This document shows, piece after piece, positions 54,331-64,000 of a stretch of DNA of 64,000 bases; within the stretch, counting starts at the first letter, position 1; each line of letters begins with the position of its first letter. The notes under the pieces were generated by a model. It made no database searches and was not told where the DNA came from. It was given only the letters and a program-made list of their open reading frames with translations. The DNA lies in assembly GCF_932274485.2 (NCBI RefSeq), contig NC_065881.2:14790613-14854612 (forward strand), given 5' to 3'. The DNA comes from Patella vulgata. Its lineage: Eukaryota; Mollusca; Gastropoda; Patellidae. The translations under genes were made by a program, and so were the position numbers.

Positions 54331-54344
54331 TAACGACTATTTAC

Positions 54345-54590
54345 CATATTCTGTGTATATTATAAACTGATCTTATCTTATAACTGTTTATTTTATATAT
54401 TATGAATTGATCTTATCTTATAACTGTATGTTTTATATATTATGAATTGATCTTATCTTATAACTGTTTATTTTATATATTATGAATTGATCTTATCATA
54501 TAACTGTTTATTTTATATATTATAAATTGATCTTATCTTATAACTGTTTATTTTATATATTATAAATTGATCTTATCTTATAAACTAATA
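54345..54590. repeat. Minisatellite, about 46-bp unit
   Basis: Five nearly uniform units: TATATTATGAATTGATCTTA and TCTTATAACTGTTTATTTTA. Unrelated to the array just before it. Confidence 0.85.
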
Positions 54591-54663
54591 GCATAAGTTT
54601 GTGCGTAGGAAAGAGTAGGGCCTCTTGTCCAAACTTGTGGATCTTTTTGTGTCGATGGGATGT

Positions 54664-54666
<3 letters not shown>

Positions 54667-54705
<39 letters not shown>

Positions 54706-54965
54706 GGGGTGGGGTGAAACGTCCATTAGACACAAACTAGGTCATGTTTGGACTGATTTATGGTCTGATTTCATTTGAATAAGTCGCTTACGGGCAGGTG
54801 TGTTTGGCAGTGAGAGAAAACCGAAGGGCCCAGAGAAAACCCACGAGGTTGGACAGGCGACCCTACTCCTTGTTACGTACAGGCGGGGATCGAAGCCATA
54901 CCCCTTGACTCAATGTCAGACCTTACGATCTAATGCGCCGGCGTTTAACCATTCTTCCACCCCCT
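54667..54965 (-). mobile_element. SINE-B copy with (GA)n
   Basis: GA run of about 36 bases, GGGGTGAAACGTCCATTAGA, AAAACCCACGAGGTTGGACA, and a head ending CATTCTTCCACCCCC. Confidence 0.8.
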
Positions 54966-55024
54966 TTTGAATTAATGAAGATATATATAATAACAGCCGT
55001 AATGAGGCTGTAGTTTTGTTTATT

Positions 55025-55340
55025 TGGCGTGAGGATGAATCCATATCGATTTTCTGCATTCCGCGACCTTGCGTCCTGGGGTTACCCCGCCCTGTCCCTA
55101 CACCCTGTGAACGCAATAGAGTCTACAGTTTTTACACGATCTTTCATAAATTTGGTGTTAAGAATTTTTGGTTATGAGAGGATTTTCAGCATTCCGTAAC
55201 CTTCCGTCCTGAAGTTATCCCCAGCCTTTTCTTACACCTTGGTCATGAGAGGACGAATCCTATTTATTTACTGCATTCCGTAACTTTGCGTCCTCAAGTT
55301 ATCCCGCCGTTTGTGTTAACCTTGTAAACACGAAACCAGT
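55025..55340. repeat. Diverged tandem repeat, about 100-bp unit
   Basis: Three units with CTGCATTCCGCGACCTTGCG / CAGCATTCCGTAACCTTCCG / CTGCATTCCGTAACTTTGCG, GTCCT and a TTATCCC block. No gene. Confidence 0.7.
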
Positions 55341-55696
55341 TTCCGGTTTTAACTTCCATTTTGTATGAAGAGCTCTCGATGTTTTAGGCATGGGGAGGTA
55401 AACGCTGAATATCGGTAGAGTCTGTCCTGACATCATCCCCAGTACAGAAAAAGGGTCATCAAGTCCAATAAAAAAGGACCTTTGAATCGGAGAAAAGGAA
55501 CCATGTGTCTATGTCTAGTAGTTAGGCACATGAGTCAAGAGCCTTGCTAGACCCATCATTCTTTAGTTCACATAGGACAAGATCTCAGTGCTATCAGGAA
55601 TTGCTTGTGGCGGGTTTGTTTTATGGGGGATTATTTATGTTGGTGCTCTTATTATCTTCTTCCGCTCTAGTGCGAATCGTGAATCAGTTGCGTTCC

Positions 55697-55925
55697 ACAG
55701 GGAGTCGCGGTGGCTCGGTAAGCCGGACGTCCAGTATTCTATCCCGCTGTTGGCCGAGAACTATCATCAGGATTTTCCGGCGTGGTGCCACCTCGTCATT
55801 GGTGCCGGACGAATGATCTTACAAGAGACAACGTATAGTCAATCTTTCGGATGGGACGAAATATCGAGTGTCCGTGTACACATTTGTGTACGGAGAAGAA
55901 ACCTTGAAGAACCACTGTCCAATTA
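55697..55925 (+). mobile_element. SINE-A copy, box B decayed
   Basis: GAGTCGCGGTGGCTCGGTAAG head, GTTGGCCGAGAACTATCATC, TTTTCCGGCGTGGTGCC, then GGATGGGACGAAATATCGAG. Confidence 0.75.
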
Positions 55926-56042
55926 GATTCCTCCATCTTTATTCAAAGTTCATTTTTTGCGCCAAATAAGATTATAAATCCGTATCAGTAATGAGTTCAG
56001 GAAAGCCGTTCCAAATAAATGTATGCTTCCCATATTCTTTTT

Positions 56043-56222
56043 ACATGGAAAATAGATAGAAATGTTGCCTAGGCAGTGGCACTACGACATCTCTTATAGG
56101 GAATTCCAAGAGTGATTGTTTCTTTTATGTGCACATGGAAAATAGATAGAAATGTTGCCTAGGCAGTGGCACTACGACATCTCTTATAGGGAATTCCAAG
56201 AGTGATTGTTTCTTTTATGTGC
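56043..56222 (-). repeat. Exact 90-bp tandem duplication within SINE-A remnant
   Basis: 56043-56132 and 56133-56222 appear identical. Each contains a reverse SINE-A piece (CAGTGGCACTACGACATCTC and GGGAATTCCAAGAGTG). Recent duplication or assembly artefact. Confidence 0.9.
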
Positions 56223-56254
56223 ACTCCAACGCCAGAGACAGAGGCCAACACCCA

Positions 56255-56420
56255 GATCTTGAAAAAGAGTAGGCGGAACCGAAGCCCTCAGGACAAAATT
56301 GCCCGTCACAGCACATTGCATGGCGTATTGCCTTCTAGGTGTTAACCGTGAATGTTCCTCTGATTTTTTCCGGCAAGGTATCCAGTTGTCAGTGGTGCAG
56401 GGCGGGGAACCTGAAAAAGG
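56255..56420 (+). mobile_element. SINE-A remnants
   Basis: AAGAGTAGGCGGAACCGAAG and CACAGCACATTGCATGGCG, then a second piece with TTCCGGCAAGG and TCAGTGGTGCAGGGCGGGG. Confidence 0.5.
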
Positions 56421-56775
56421 TCTAGTCCCTCGTGGTTTTGTTCGTTATTTGGTTAATTGTTTAAACAAACAATCAAGCGCTGTTAATTTCCTTCATGAAA
56501 CTCAATGCAGTGTATGCGATGAAACCGATTGGCAGAGAGAATGGGCTGGTCGCATATTGTTTTTTTAACGTGGTAGAACTAACTCCGCAGAACAGTCATT
56601 TGTTTTAAAAAGTAGCAACAACATAAACGTTATTAAAACTCAATCAGATGATATAGGTTATTTTAACATTTTGGTAATAAGTATCTGTTATGACATCTTA
56701 GTATTAGTTAATATATATAGTTCTATAACTGATAATGACCAATAAGCGTAGTATATAAAATTACTGAAATATTGT
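56420..56775. other. No gene seen
   Basis: Unassigned. A frame to 56568 extends from the SINE remnant and has no recognisable content. Confidence 0.4.
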
Positions 56776-57310
56776 GAACTTGGCATGTTTTCGTTAATAA
56801 TTGGTGGAGATTTCAATTTTCAACTTGATACATATGACGACAATTATAAATTTGTTGCTGCAGATCTGAACCCAGAGACATTACAATTATCGAAAAACTT
56901 TATAATCAATATACTGCGGTTGGACAATCATTAGACAAAGTTATATGAAGGGACACAGGGAGCAATACTTAGGGTCAAACAAACTTGGTAGGAAAATGGT
57001 GAACAAAAACCCCACCAAATTATTTTTTAACTTATTAAATGAAGGAAAGAGTGCCACTACAATAAAGAAGCTAAAACAAATCAGGCGCCTCTTTAATATT
57101 TAACCCCATTGAAATATCGGGTGAGATATTTCTATTATACAAAAATATTTATACCTCTAGAAAAGCTAAATAAATATCAAAAAGATATATTTGATTTCAA
57201 AATTGACTTCTTCGAACTAAAATTTGACTAAAAAATAAATATATCTCCAGGAAATGATGATATAACAATTGAATTTTATCGACACTTTTGACCCAAGATT
57301 GACCCAATAT
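56776..57310 (+). mobile_element. Decayed LINE (L1/Tx1-like) fragment
   Basis: IIGGDFNFQLDTYDDN at about 56795-56845 matches the GDFN motif of an APE-type endonuclease. SPGNDDITIEFYRHF at about 57245-57292 matches the start of a reverse transcriptase (N-K-S-P-G-x-D-G-x-T-x-E-F-Y). The spacing is much shorter than in an intact element, so an internal deletion and many changes are present. Confidence 0.65.
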
Positions 57311-57454
57311 TGTCTTTGCCTGTAAGCAGCATTGTAATGTTCCCTCGAGTTAACCATTGGTCTTACCATAGCGCCATCTGACGATATATGCCAACAGATT
57401 ATATATTTCTAACAAAAACGTCTAAATCTATTTATGGAAGGGATACAATATTTC

Positions 57455-57716
57455 GGCTGTTCTGCTCCGATTGGGCTAATAAAAACGGCCGAACGCTATA
57501 ATGTGTGCTATGAGTCTACTCTTATCCAATTGGAACTGCCAAGGGGTCTTTTACTTGCACACCAACGTGTACAAGGGACCTAGATTTGTAGTCCAGTCCG
57601 AACGACTATACGGTGTCTCTTGCCATTACCTAAGTCCTGCACCACTGGCAATTGGGAACCATGACAACAAATCCCGATGAACTTTCCCGGCCAACACTTA
57701 CCGAGCTACCGTAGCT
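57455..57716 (-). mobile_element. SINE-A copy
   Basis: Reverse copy from CTGTTCTGCTCCGATTGGGC to TTACCGAGCTACCGTAGCTC. An internal piece with the GGGCAAAATTT block is lost. Confidence 0.75.
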
Positions 57717-57719
57717 CCC

Positions 57720-58240
57720 CGTTACATAAAAACTATGGAAGTTGAATCATGGTGACTCAATCTAAAATAGGATTACGGGGAAATAATCGATGTTTTAGAA
57801 GAAATTTACACAATGCGTATAACATAAAGGTCCACGGTAATATAATATTTTGAGGTAATATTTGATATAATATTCCGTGACGTATATAGGAATAAGGTGT
57901 ATATTATTTTGTCTGATTTACATCATAAGTAATTTCTGGTATTTATATCATACTTGTGTCAATCATCATCAGCTATGTAATGAAACATATCTCAAGGAAA
58001 TAAACATTTAAATAACAATTTTCGTGAAATGTAGTAAAACATTAAATGTGTTAAGTCAAAAATAAGGATCAAAACATTAAAGGCGTGTGAAAAAATTCAA
58101 GTTTGTTAGGACAGTCCTTTTTTCTACAAAACATATAATATGATAAACTATTACTTATAATACATGTCAAACTGGGTATGTTTATGAAATGGAACCTTCG
58201 ACAAGTATTTTGTTTTAAAAAAAAACCGTATACTAACGGC
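57720..58240. other. No gene seen
   Basis: AT-rich unassigned sequence. Confidence 0.45.
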
Positions 58241-58244
58241 AACA

Positions 58245-58440
58245 ATTCAGATGTAGGGGTCATTAGCAGTGGGAGGATTTCGGAAATACCGGAGAAAACC
58301 CACGAGGTTGGACAGGCGACCTTCCTCCTTTACATGTGGGGAATCGAAACCACGCCATTTGACTCAATGACAGACCTCGTGATTCCACCTGCACGCGTTA
58401 AACCACTAGACCATCCATACCCACCCCATCCCCCAATTAT
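58245..58440 (-). mobile_element. SINE-B copy, truncated tail
   Basis: TAGGGGTCATTAGCAGTGGG, GAAAACCCACGAGGTTGGAC, CGAAACCACGCCATTTGACT, and a decayed head ending CATCCCCC. Confidence 0.75.
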
Positions 58441-59060
58441 GCATACGCCAACATTTTTAGATTTAACAATTTAGGAAAAAACAGGGTATTATTCAATTCT
58501 ATAATTTCACAAAATATAATCAGCTTTATAGTATGTTTTTAAGAAAGGTCAAACTTGGTATGATGAAGAAATAGAAGTTGCGAAATTTCTTTTAAAAAAA
58601 ACGTATTTGTATTCTACCTTTAGCAGAGCATTTAAAATAAAGAGATGTTATTCTAGAAAGATTGTTAAATATTGTTAAACATCGTTATGCCTGTAAATAG
58701 AATACATTATATATAGTAAAATCTGGTACTTTACTATAAAGTGGCGGATATTTTACAACTCCAATACCAAGTTTGTCCATTTTGTTGAAAATACCGATGC
58801 AGCTATTGGTCAGAGCCCAGTCAGTCTACGTTGAATTTAGGGCAACCTAGAACAAATTGCAACAGAATGTTTCTTTGTTCCGTTGTTGTCGTGGGTCTAA
58901 TTTGCATAAATTCAAAACATCCACCAAATGTACTTTTGGAGCTTCATAACTCCTTTATTATTGAGTTGTTATGGCAACAATGTATCGAAGTGTATAGTTT
59001 AGACTTTTAGATACTTTATAATCAGTTTTTCTTTTATATTCCTGAAAGCAGATTCATATC
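58440..59060. other. No gene seen
   Basis: Unassigned sequence. Confidence 0.45.
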
Positions 59061-59065
59061 TATAA

Positions 59066-59540
59066 ATGTGCACTGCCATTAATGGGGCGGGGTCAATTCC
59101 CATTGGTAAGCAAATCGTTTGCTGTATATTTGGTCAATATGCCCCTACTCTATGGAACCCTCTACCTCCTGAAATACGTTCAGAAACTAATATTGATGTT
59201 TTTAAATCCACAATTAAAACAATCCTTTTCAAACGACATTTTGTTCTTTCACCCATACACTAATCTCTTCTTTATGTTACATTTAAATTTTAAATAATTA
59301 TGTTTAAACGTACAATTAAATTTTCATCCATACATTAATTTTTCTTTTAAAAATGTATGGTTCATTGAATTTAATTTAATTTTTAAATTTTTAAATGGAA
59401 TTTTTGTTTTAATAATTATTATATTATTATTATTATTATTATTATTATTGTAAAGCGCGTTGAGATTTTATGCCATTGTTATGCTGCTATGTAATGTGCT
59501 ATATAAGAATAAACTATAATTATTATTATTTATTATTATC
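59066..59540 (+). mobile_element. CR1/L2-like LINE 3' end
   Basis: The coding end reads YAPTLWNPLPPEIRSETN then VFKSTIKTILFKRHF, the usual end of CR1/L2-type proteins. The 3' part has ATTATTATT repeats, TAAAGCGCGTTGAGATTTTA and GTGCTATATAAGAATAAAC, a 3' end pattern common to these LINEs. 5' truncated. Confidence 0.7.
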
Positions 59541-60069
59541 TGATCCCCAAGGTCATATATAGCGTGCTCACTAAGAAAATGTATTATCTTTGGAATGTTA
59601 ACTCTGTCAAAAGCAGCAGTGTCAGTGTTCCGACGTTTAATTATCCAAACCAATCCAAATCATCTTTGAGATCGGAATGTTATTAAAGCATGGTATATAA
59701 AGTAGAAAAGTCAAATGTTACTATTGGCGTAGCATTATGTTCACAATAGGTTTGCTTTTATTAAAACTAAAAAAAAAGATTCATTTATTGTCCTGAATTA
59801 AATTATCCACAATTTGATTTTTTTGTAGTCAGTTTTTTAAAATGTGTTTTTTTCGTCGTAAATTTCTGTTTTTAAGATAACCTTATTCCTAGTTAATCTG
59901 AATTGCGTGACAATTGGAATCACGGATTCAAAGATGTTTTATGCTCATTTCAAAGGCAAAGCAATTTAAACTATGCCCTCGGGACATTGTCTTAGTTAAG
60001 GAGAACTATCTACCAATTAAACTAAATAATAAAAAAATATGTTTGCTATAAACTATTATATCTATGGAC
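59541..60069. other. No gene seen
   Basis: Unassigned AT-rich sequence. Confidence 0.45.
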
Positions 60070-60089
60070 ACTTGTATAAATATACCAAT

Positions 60090-60200
60090 AAACTATAACA
60101 CATACTTATGGAAGAACAATTACTGATTTATTTGGGCGACGTTTCGAAGAGTATTCTCTCAAGTAGTAACAAATGTGTAGAGCAATTATATATAGACAAG
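60090..60200 (-). mobile_element. Possible Penelope-like terminal repeat fragment
   Basis: On the reverse strand CTTGAGAGAATACTCTTCGA followed by AACGTCGCCCAAATAAATC resembles the hairpin-GAAACGTC arrangement of Penelope-like terminal repeats, some of which contain hammerhead ribozymes. A proper ribozyme core is not present. Confidence 0.35.
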
Positions 60201-60264
60201 CAATAACAGCAATTCAGAAACCATGCATGACAACAACAAGATGAAAGGATTAAAAAAAAATGGT

Positions 60265-60430
60265 GATTACATCTAATGTTACCAGATTATCATACGTGAC
60301 GTATACCATTAAACCAGATACTCGTATAAAAGGTATATATATCTATACAGTATATAGTCGCCTATATATACCACCTTCAACACTATACCCGATCAATATT
60401 ATATAACAACAGTCTATATTATCTTTGAAA
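60265..60430 (+). repeat. Copy of the dispersed repeat at 39040-40015
   Basis: TATACCATTAAACCAGATAC, ACAGTATATAGTCGCCTATA and ATATTATATAACAACAGTCT match 39636-39755 almost base for base. Confidence 0.75.
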
Positions 60431-60479
60431 GGCATTTAGTGAACGGGATATATAACTAGAACTGCGACGCAGTAATGAC

Positions 60480-61880
60480 GGGTTTCACCGGAGCCCCGTT
60501 ACCCTTGAACATATGTCACTTCCGGTACCGATGAAACCATTAAACAGGTTTCCATATAAGCAGCACACATTTAATAAAATGTACGCAGAATCAACCAAAT
60601 CTAGCAATATCAATTCATTGTATACATTTGTTACATGTAAGTGATCCTGACAAAATTACATTACTTCCGGTGATAATGAAAATGTTAAATTAGTTTTATG
60701 AAATCAGAAATGGCATAAGGCATCACATAGTGAAAATTTTATGTAAATCTAATAATAATTTCCACTTTCAAGGACCAAAAACCTTGAACAGTGACTTGTA
60801 AAAAATCGTCTATTTCTCTGCAACCGTACAAGTTAGAAACCATTTTTTGGTATCTGTATGATTGTATGGGTTCAATCTATTTGTTGATTGGAATGAAATA
60901 TCATAATTTTAAAAACATTACAAACCAGACTCATTTGAATAAAATAATCTATTTGCTGATTGGAATCAAATATCATAATTTTAAAAACATTACAAATCAG
61001 ACTCATTTGAATAAAATATCTGTTTTAAAGGCTAAAAATACAGTTTTTTTGCCAAAATGACGTTACTTCCGGTGATAATGAAAATCTTAAATTACTTGAA
61101 TGAAATCGTAAAAGGCATTAGGTATCACACAGTCAAAATTTTATGAAAATCGAATAATAATTGACACTCTTATGGACCAAAAACCTTGAAAAGTGACCTG
61201 TTGAAAATTGCCTATTTCTACGCAACTGTACAAGTTAGAAACCATTTTGTGATATCTATATGATCCTATGGGTTCATTCTATTAGTTGATTGGAATCAAA
61301 TATCCAAATTTTAAACAAATAACAAATAAATTATTTGTTTCGAAAGCTATAAATATAGTTTTGGCAAATTACGTCATTTCCGGCGATATTGAAAATGTTA
61401 AATTGGCTTGACCTAGTCACAACTGACATTACGCATCATATGGTATCTCTTTTTTGAAAATCCAATCATAATTGACTCTTTTACAGGCAAAATAGCGTAA
61501 AAAGTGACACTTGCAAAATTGACCATTTCTTGGCAACTGCTCATATTACAAACTTATTTTGAGATAGATTCTCTTCGTATGAATTAATGCTACAAGTTTA
61601 TGAAAGTCACAAAGAAACATTTTAAAATATGAAACGCCTGAAAGGGTTGTAAATAGTTCAATTTTACACCGTTTTTCACCTTTAAATCGAAATGGCGCAA
61701 AAATGTAATCGAAATTAAAAAAACTGCTTCCGACTTTTTTTGCGCCTTTACATGGCGCATCTTCTTACTTTTTACTTATTTTAAAAAAAATAATATTTGC
61801 TTGCGAAAAGACGTTCCTAACCGCCAAAATTGTAGTTTTGGTCAAAATTCCGTCATTTCCACTGCTGACAGAAAGCTTTA
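60480..61880 (+). repeat. Satellite with about 400-bp monomers
   Basis: TTACTTCCGGTGATAATGAA recurs at about 60661, 61064 and, changed, 61374 and 61852. ACCAAAAACCTTGAA and GCAACTGTACAAGTTAGAAA recur in the same order. One monomer has an inner 74-base duplication (60885-61020, ATCATAATTTTAAAAACATT). A single copy is at 41200-41440. Confidence 0.75.
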
Positions 61881-62330
61881 TCGGTAATAAAAAAAAGTTG
61901 AGACTTTGCACCATTGAGCATATGAACTTTGTTTTATACAAATCGAGCAATAAATAATTAACCTAGAACCATTAAATGAATTAGCCAATAGCGGCCAAGT
62001 TGAATTATCGATACAATTTTTTTTTCATATTTTTGCTCAAATCACATGACCCTATAATTATGGGTGAAGCGCCATAAAAAAATATTCATAAATAAAAAAG
62101 ATTTTTGTCAAAATTTAAATTTTAAAAATTTGGCGCCTAATATCTTCGAAGATTAATCGAAAATCAAAAATCAAAACAATCGTAGCTATTTACCGTGTCT
62201 CAGGCTATGTCAAAATGTATCAAATGTTAAAATCCGACAATATTACGGCAATATTTCAAAAAACCACATCTTCGGTGATTTCGCAATGTGAAACCCTTCT
62301 AAACTGACAACTTTATGGATAACATTCACT
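61881..62330. other. No gene seen
   Basis: AT-rich. May hold further decayed satellite. Confidence 0.4.
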
Positions 62331-62600
62331 AGGTTTATTAACTGCAACGTTTCAATGAGGATACTCTCAACGTTATCAAGCAATAATACAATCAAACATG
62401 TTACAGAAGGTTATATACAATTAAGAGTTTAAATCAGAAGCCATTCAAAGTTGAACCTCATACCTATTAAGAACTAAGAATTAAGAACATTGAATAAAGA
62501 GCCGTTTGGTCTTCCATAATTACTCAGTGTTCCAGTATTTTAAATAAAACACTGTTAATATTAGACTCCATATCAAGACAAACTAAGCCGGTAGCTAATC
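62331..62600 (-). mobile_element. Possible Penelope-like terminal repeat fragment
   Basis: Reverse strand GTTGAGAGTATCCTCATTGA followed by AACGTTGCAGTTAATAAACC, same layout as 60090-60200 with different sequence. Low certainty. Confidence 0.3.
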
Positions 62601-62993
62601 CGTGACGGACAAATGAAGTCATTTTAGGGTCTAACCTACGGATAAACATGTAAAATAACAGCTAGCCTCCAACTTATTAGATATTAGCCTATCATCATAT
62701 TCAGTTGTTCAGAAAACAAAAAGATATTCAGGTCCTGTAATAAATTTAAGACAAAACATACGTTTTGTATTTCTCCAAGCGTTTTACATTAATATACCAA
62801 CCGATATGCTGTGTATCACAGTGCATGGTTCATTTATAATTTTCAATAAACGTTTGAGGATGAGGACAAAGCGTCACAGCAACCAAAGTCAACAAATTAA
62901 GAGATTCTACTCTTAAAGAGTTATTAAATTTTAAAAAATGTCTAATTTCCGACGGATCATTAACTTACAGGTTCAAGCTTATCATCCTTTAGT
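62601..62993. other. No gene seen
   Basis: Unassigned. Confidence 0.4.
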
Positions 62994-63157
62994 ATCATCA
63001 GTAATCGATATGAATTACAGGTATAGACATCAAGATCAGTAATCGGTATGAATTAATATATAGGTATAGACAACAAGATCAGTAATCGGTATGAATTAAT
63101 ATATAGGTATAGACAACAAGATCAGTAATCGGTATGAATTAATATATAGGTACGGAC
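62994..63157. repeat. Minisatellite, 43-bp unit
   Basis: Four units; the last three are almost identical (GATCAGTAATCGGTATGAAT, TAATATATAGGTATAGACAA). Confidence 0.9.
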
Positions 63158-63834
63158 CATAGACTCCAGCGGTGTAGTTGGTCACTGTCTGTGTTTCGGC
63201 AGTCACAAAACGAGGGGTGCTATTATCCCGGTGTGTTTACTTCTTAATTTCCTATTTTCGAGATGATTTTGGCTTGTGTAGCGGGCTGTCGCCTCCTATT
63301 TGTCGTAGATTTGAATTTTTTACTTAAACGTTCTGAAGGGGTGAAAATTTAAGTTACGAATGTTAGTTACAGGCAGGGGCTGTTTAGAGCGCCTCTAGCA
63401 TTAAAATACATGATAATGAAAGAGACAAAAGCCTGATTATTCACAATTTTCGTATCATGAGCAATTCGTCTCATAAAAAATTGTGTAATTGAAAAGGCTA
63501 ATAACTATAAACAGGAACTACAATCACTAAATCACTTGCCTTTATATATCATCTCATGAACTCGATTAACCACTTATAGGCATCTGGCCAAGGCATGCAC
63601 TGATAGCTGATAATAAAGAGTGCGAGAGCCGGTTCGCGACCGACCAGAGAGCAATTACATATCTATCCTTTAAAAATGAATAGACTAGAAAAGAAGGTTG
63701 AAAACTTTCATCATTAGGGCATGGGTATACATGTATACCCCAGAAAAGGGCAGGGTACCATTTTTATACCCTGGTACCCGGGTTCCGGCGTCCCCGGTTA
63801 TAGGCCTCCATCCTGTATGGCATTTACACCTCTT
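63158..63834. other. No gene seen
   Basis: Less AT-rich patch at 63170-63290 and a GGTACC/GGGTACCC-rich stretch at 63750-63800. Nothing coding. Confidence 0.4.
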
Positions 63835-63960
63835 CATTATCCCGGTTTGTATAGAAAAGTAGGACGTTAAACCCCATTCCATTCATTCATTCTAGAACAC
63901 TAGATACCCCTTCTTAGTTGAGTTAACATAGCTGATAAATATTGTATTTCTATATGAACA
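63835..63960 (+). repeat. SINE-A tail plus duplicated flank
   Basis: GTAGGACGTTAAACCCCATT tail followed by TTCTAGAACACTAGATACCC, paralogous to 43760-43845. Confidence 0.6.
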
Positions 63961-64000
63961 TATTGATTGATTGGAACGTTGGTGTAAATGCCATATAATA

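Noticed and set aside
55544-55700. Hydrophobic frames suggesting a membrane exon
   Set aside because: Two overlapping frames are equally hydrophobic, no splice sites fit, and they run into a SINE-A.

Overview
The window looks like a piece of an AT-rich, intron-rich animal genome, most likely a gastropod mollusc. The evidence for animal is direct: spliced genes with GT-AG introns, a retinoblastoma-family gene, and dense tRNA-derived SINEs. The evidence for mollusc is weaker: a fibrinogen-related protein, a receptor with a mollusc-style tail, and the general style of the SINEs.

Three spliced genes, all on the + strand, can be supported. (1) At 421-2363 are the last two exons of a fibrinogen-related protein (EGF-like end plus fibrinogen domain), possibly a secreted recognition protein. 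(2) At 8075-26274, twenty exons join in phase into 869 residues of a p107/p130-type retinoblastoma-like protein. They cover the rest of the N-terminal domain, pocket A, spacer, pocket B and the C-terminal tail; the first 190-200 codons are not in the window. (3) At 46192-53628, four exons encode a complete 421-residue type I membrane protein: signal peptide, galactose-binding-like domain, a decapeptide-repeat mucin-like stalk, one membrane helix and a short tail. Nothing suggests the three work together.

Most of the rest is repeats. Two tRNA-derived SINE families, called SINE-A and SINE-B here, occur about 25 and 20 times. They share the same 3' tail, and SINE-B copies usually end in long (CT)n runs. 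There are TIR elements and MITEs: a hAT-like element with 8-bp target duplication at 22690-23601, and a two-level nest at 33821-37861 whose outer element carries a broken CXC-domain protein. Also present are a truncated Ty3/Gypsy fossil (5906-7806), Penelope-like and LINE debris, and many minisatellites.

The most unusual part is how repeats touch the splice signals of the host genes. SINE 3' tails lie immediately upstream of at least three, perhaps four, acceptors. The exon-16 acceptor of the RB-like gene is tandemly triplicated. The donors of exons 9 and 15 are copied downstream across insertions. A 66-base piece of exon 19 sits in reverse orientation inside an intron-9 SINE of the same gene.

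The region 53.8-64 kb holds no gene I can support. It contains satellites, SINE pieces, two LINE fragments and unassigned AT-rich DNA.
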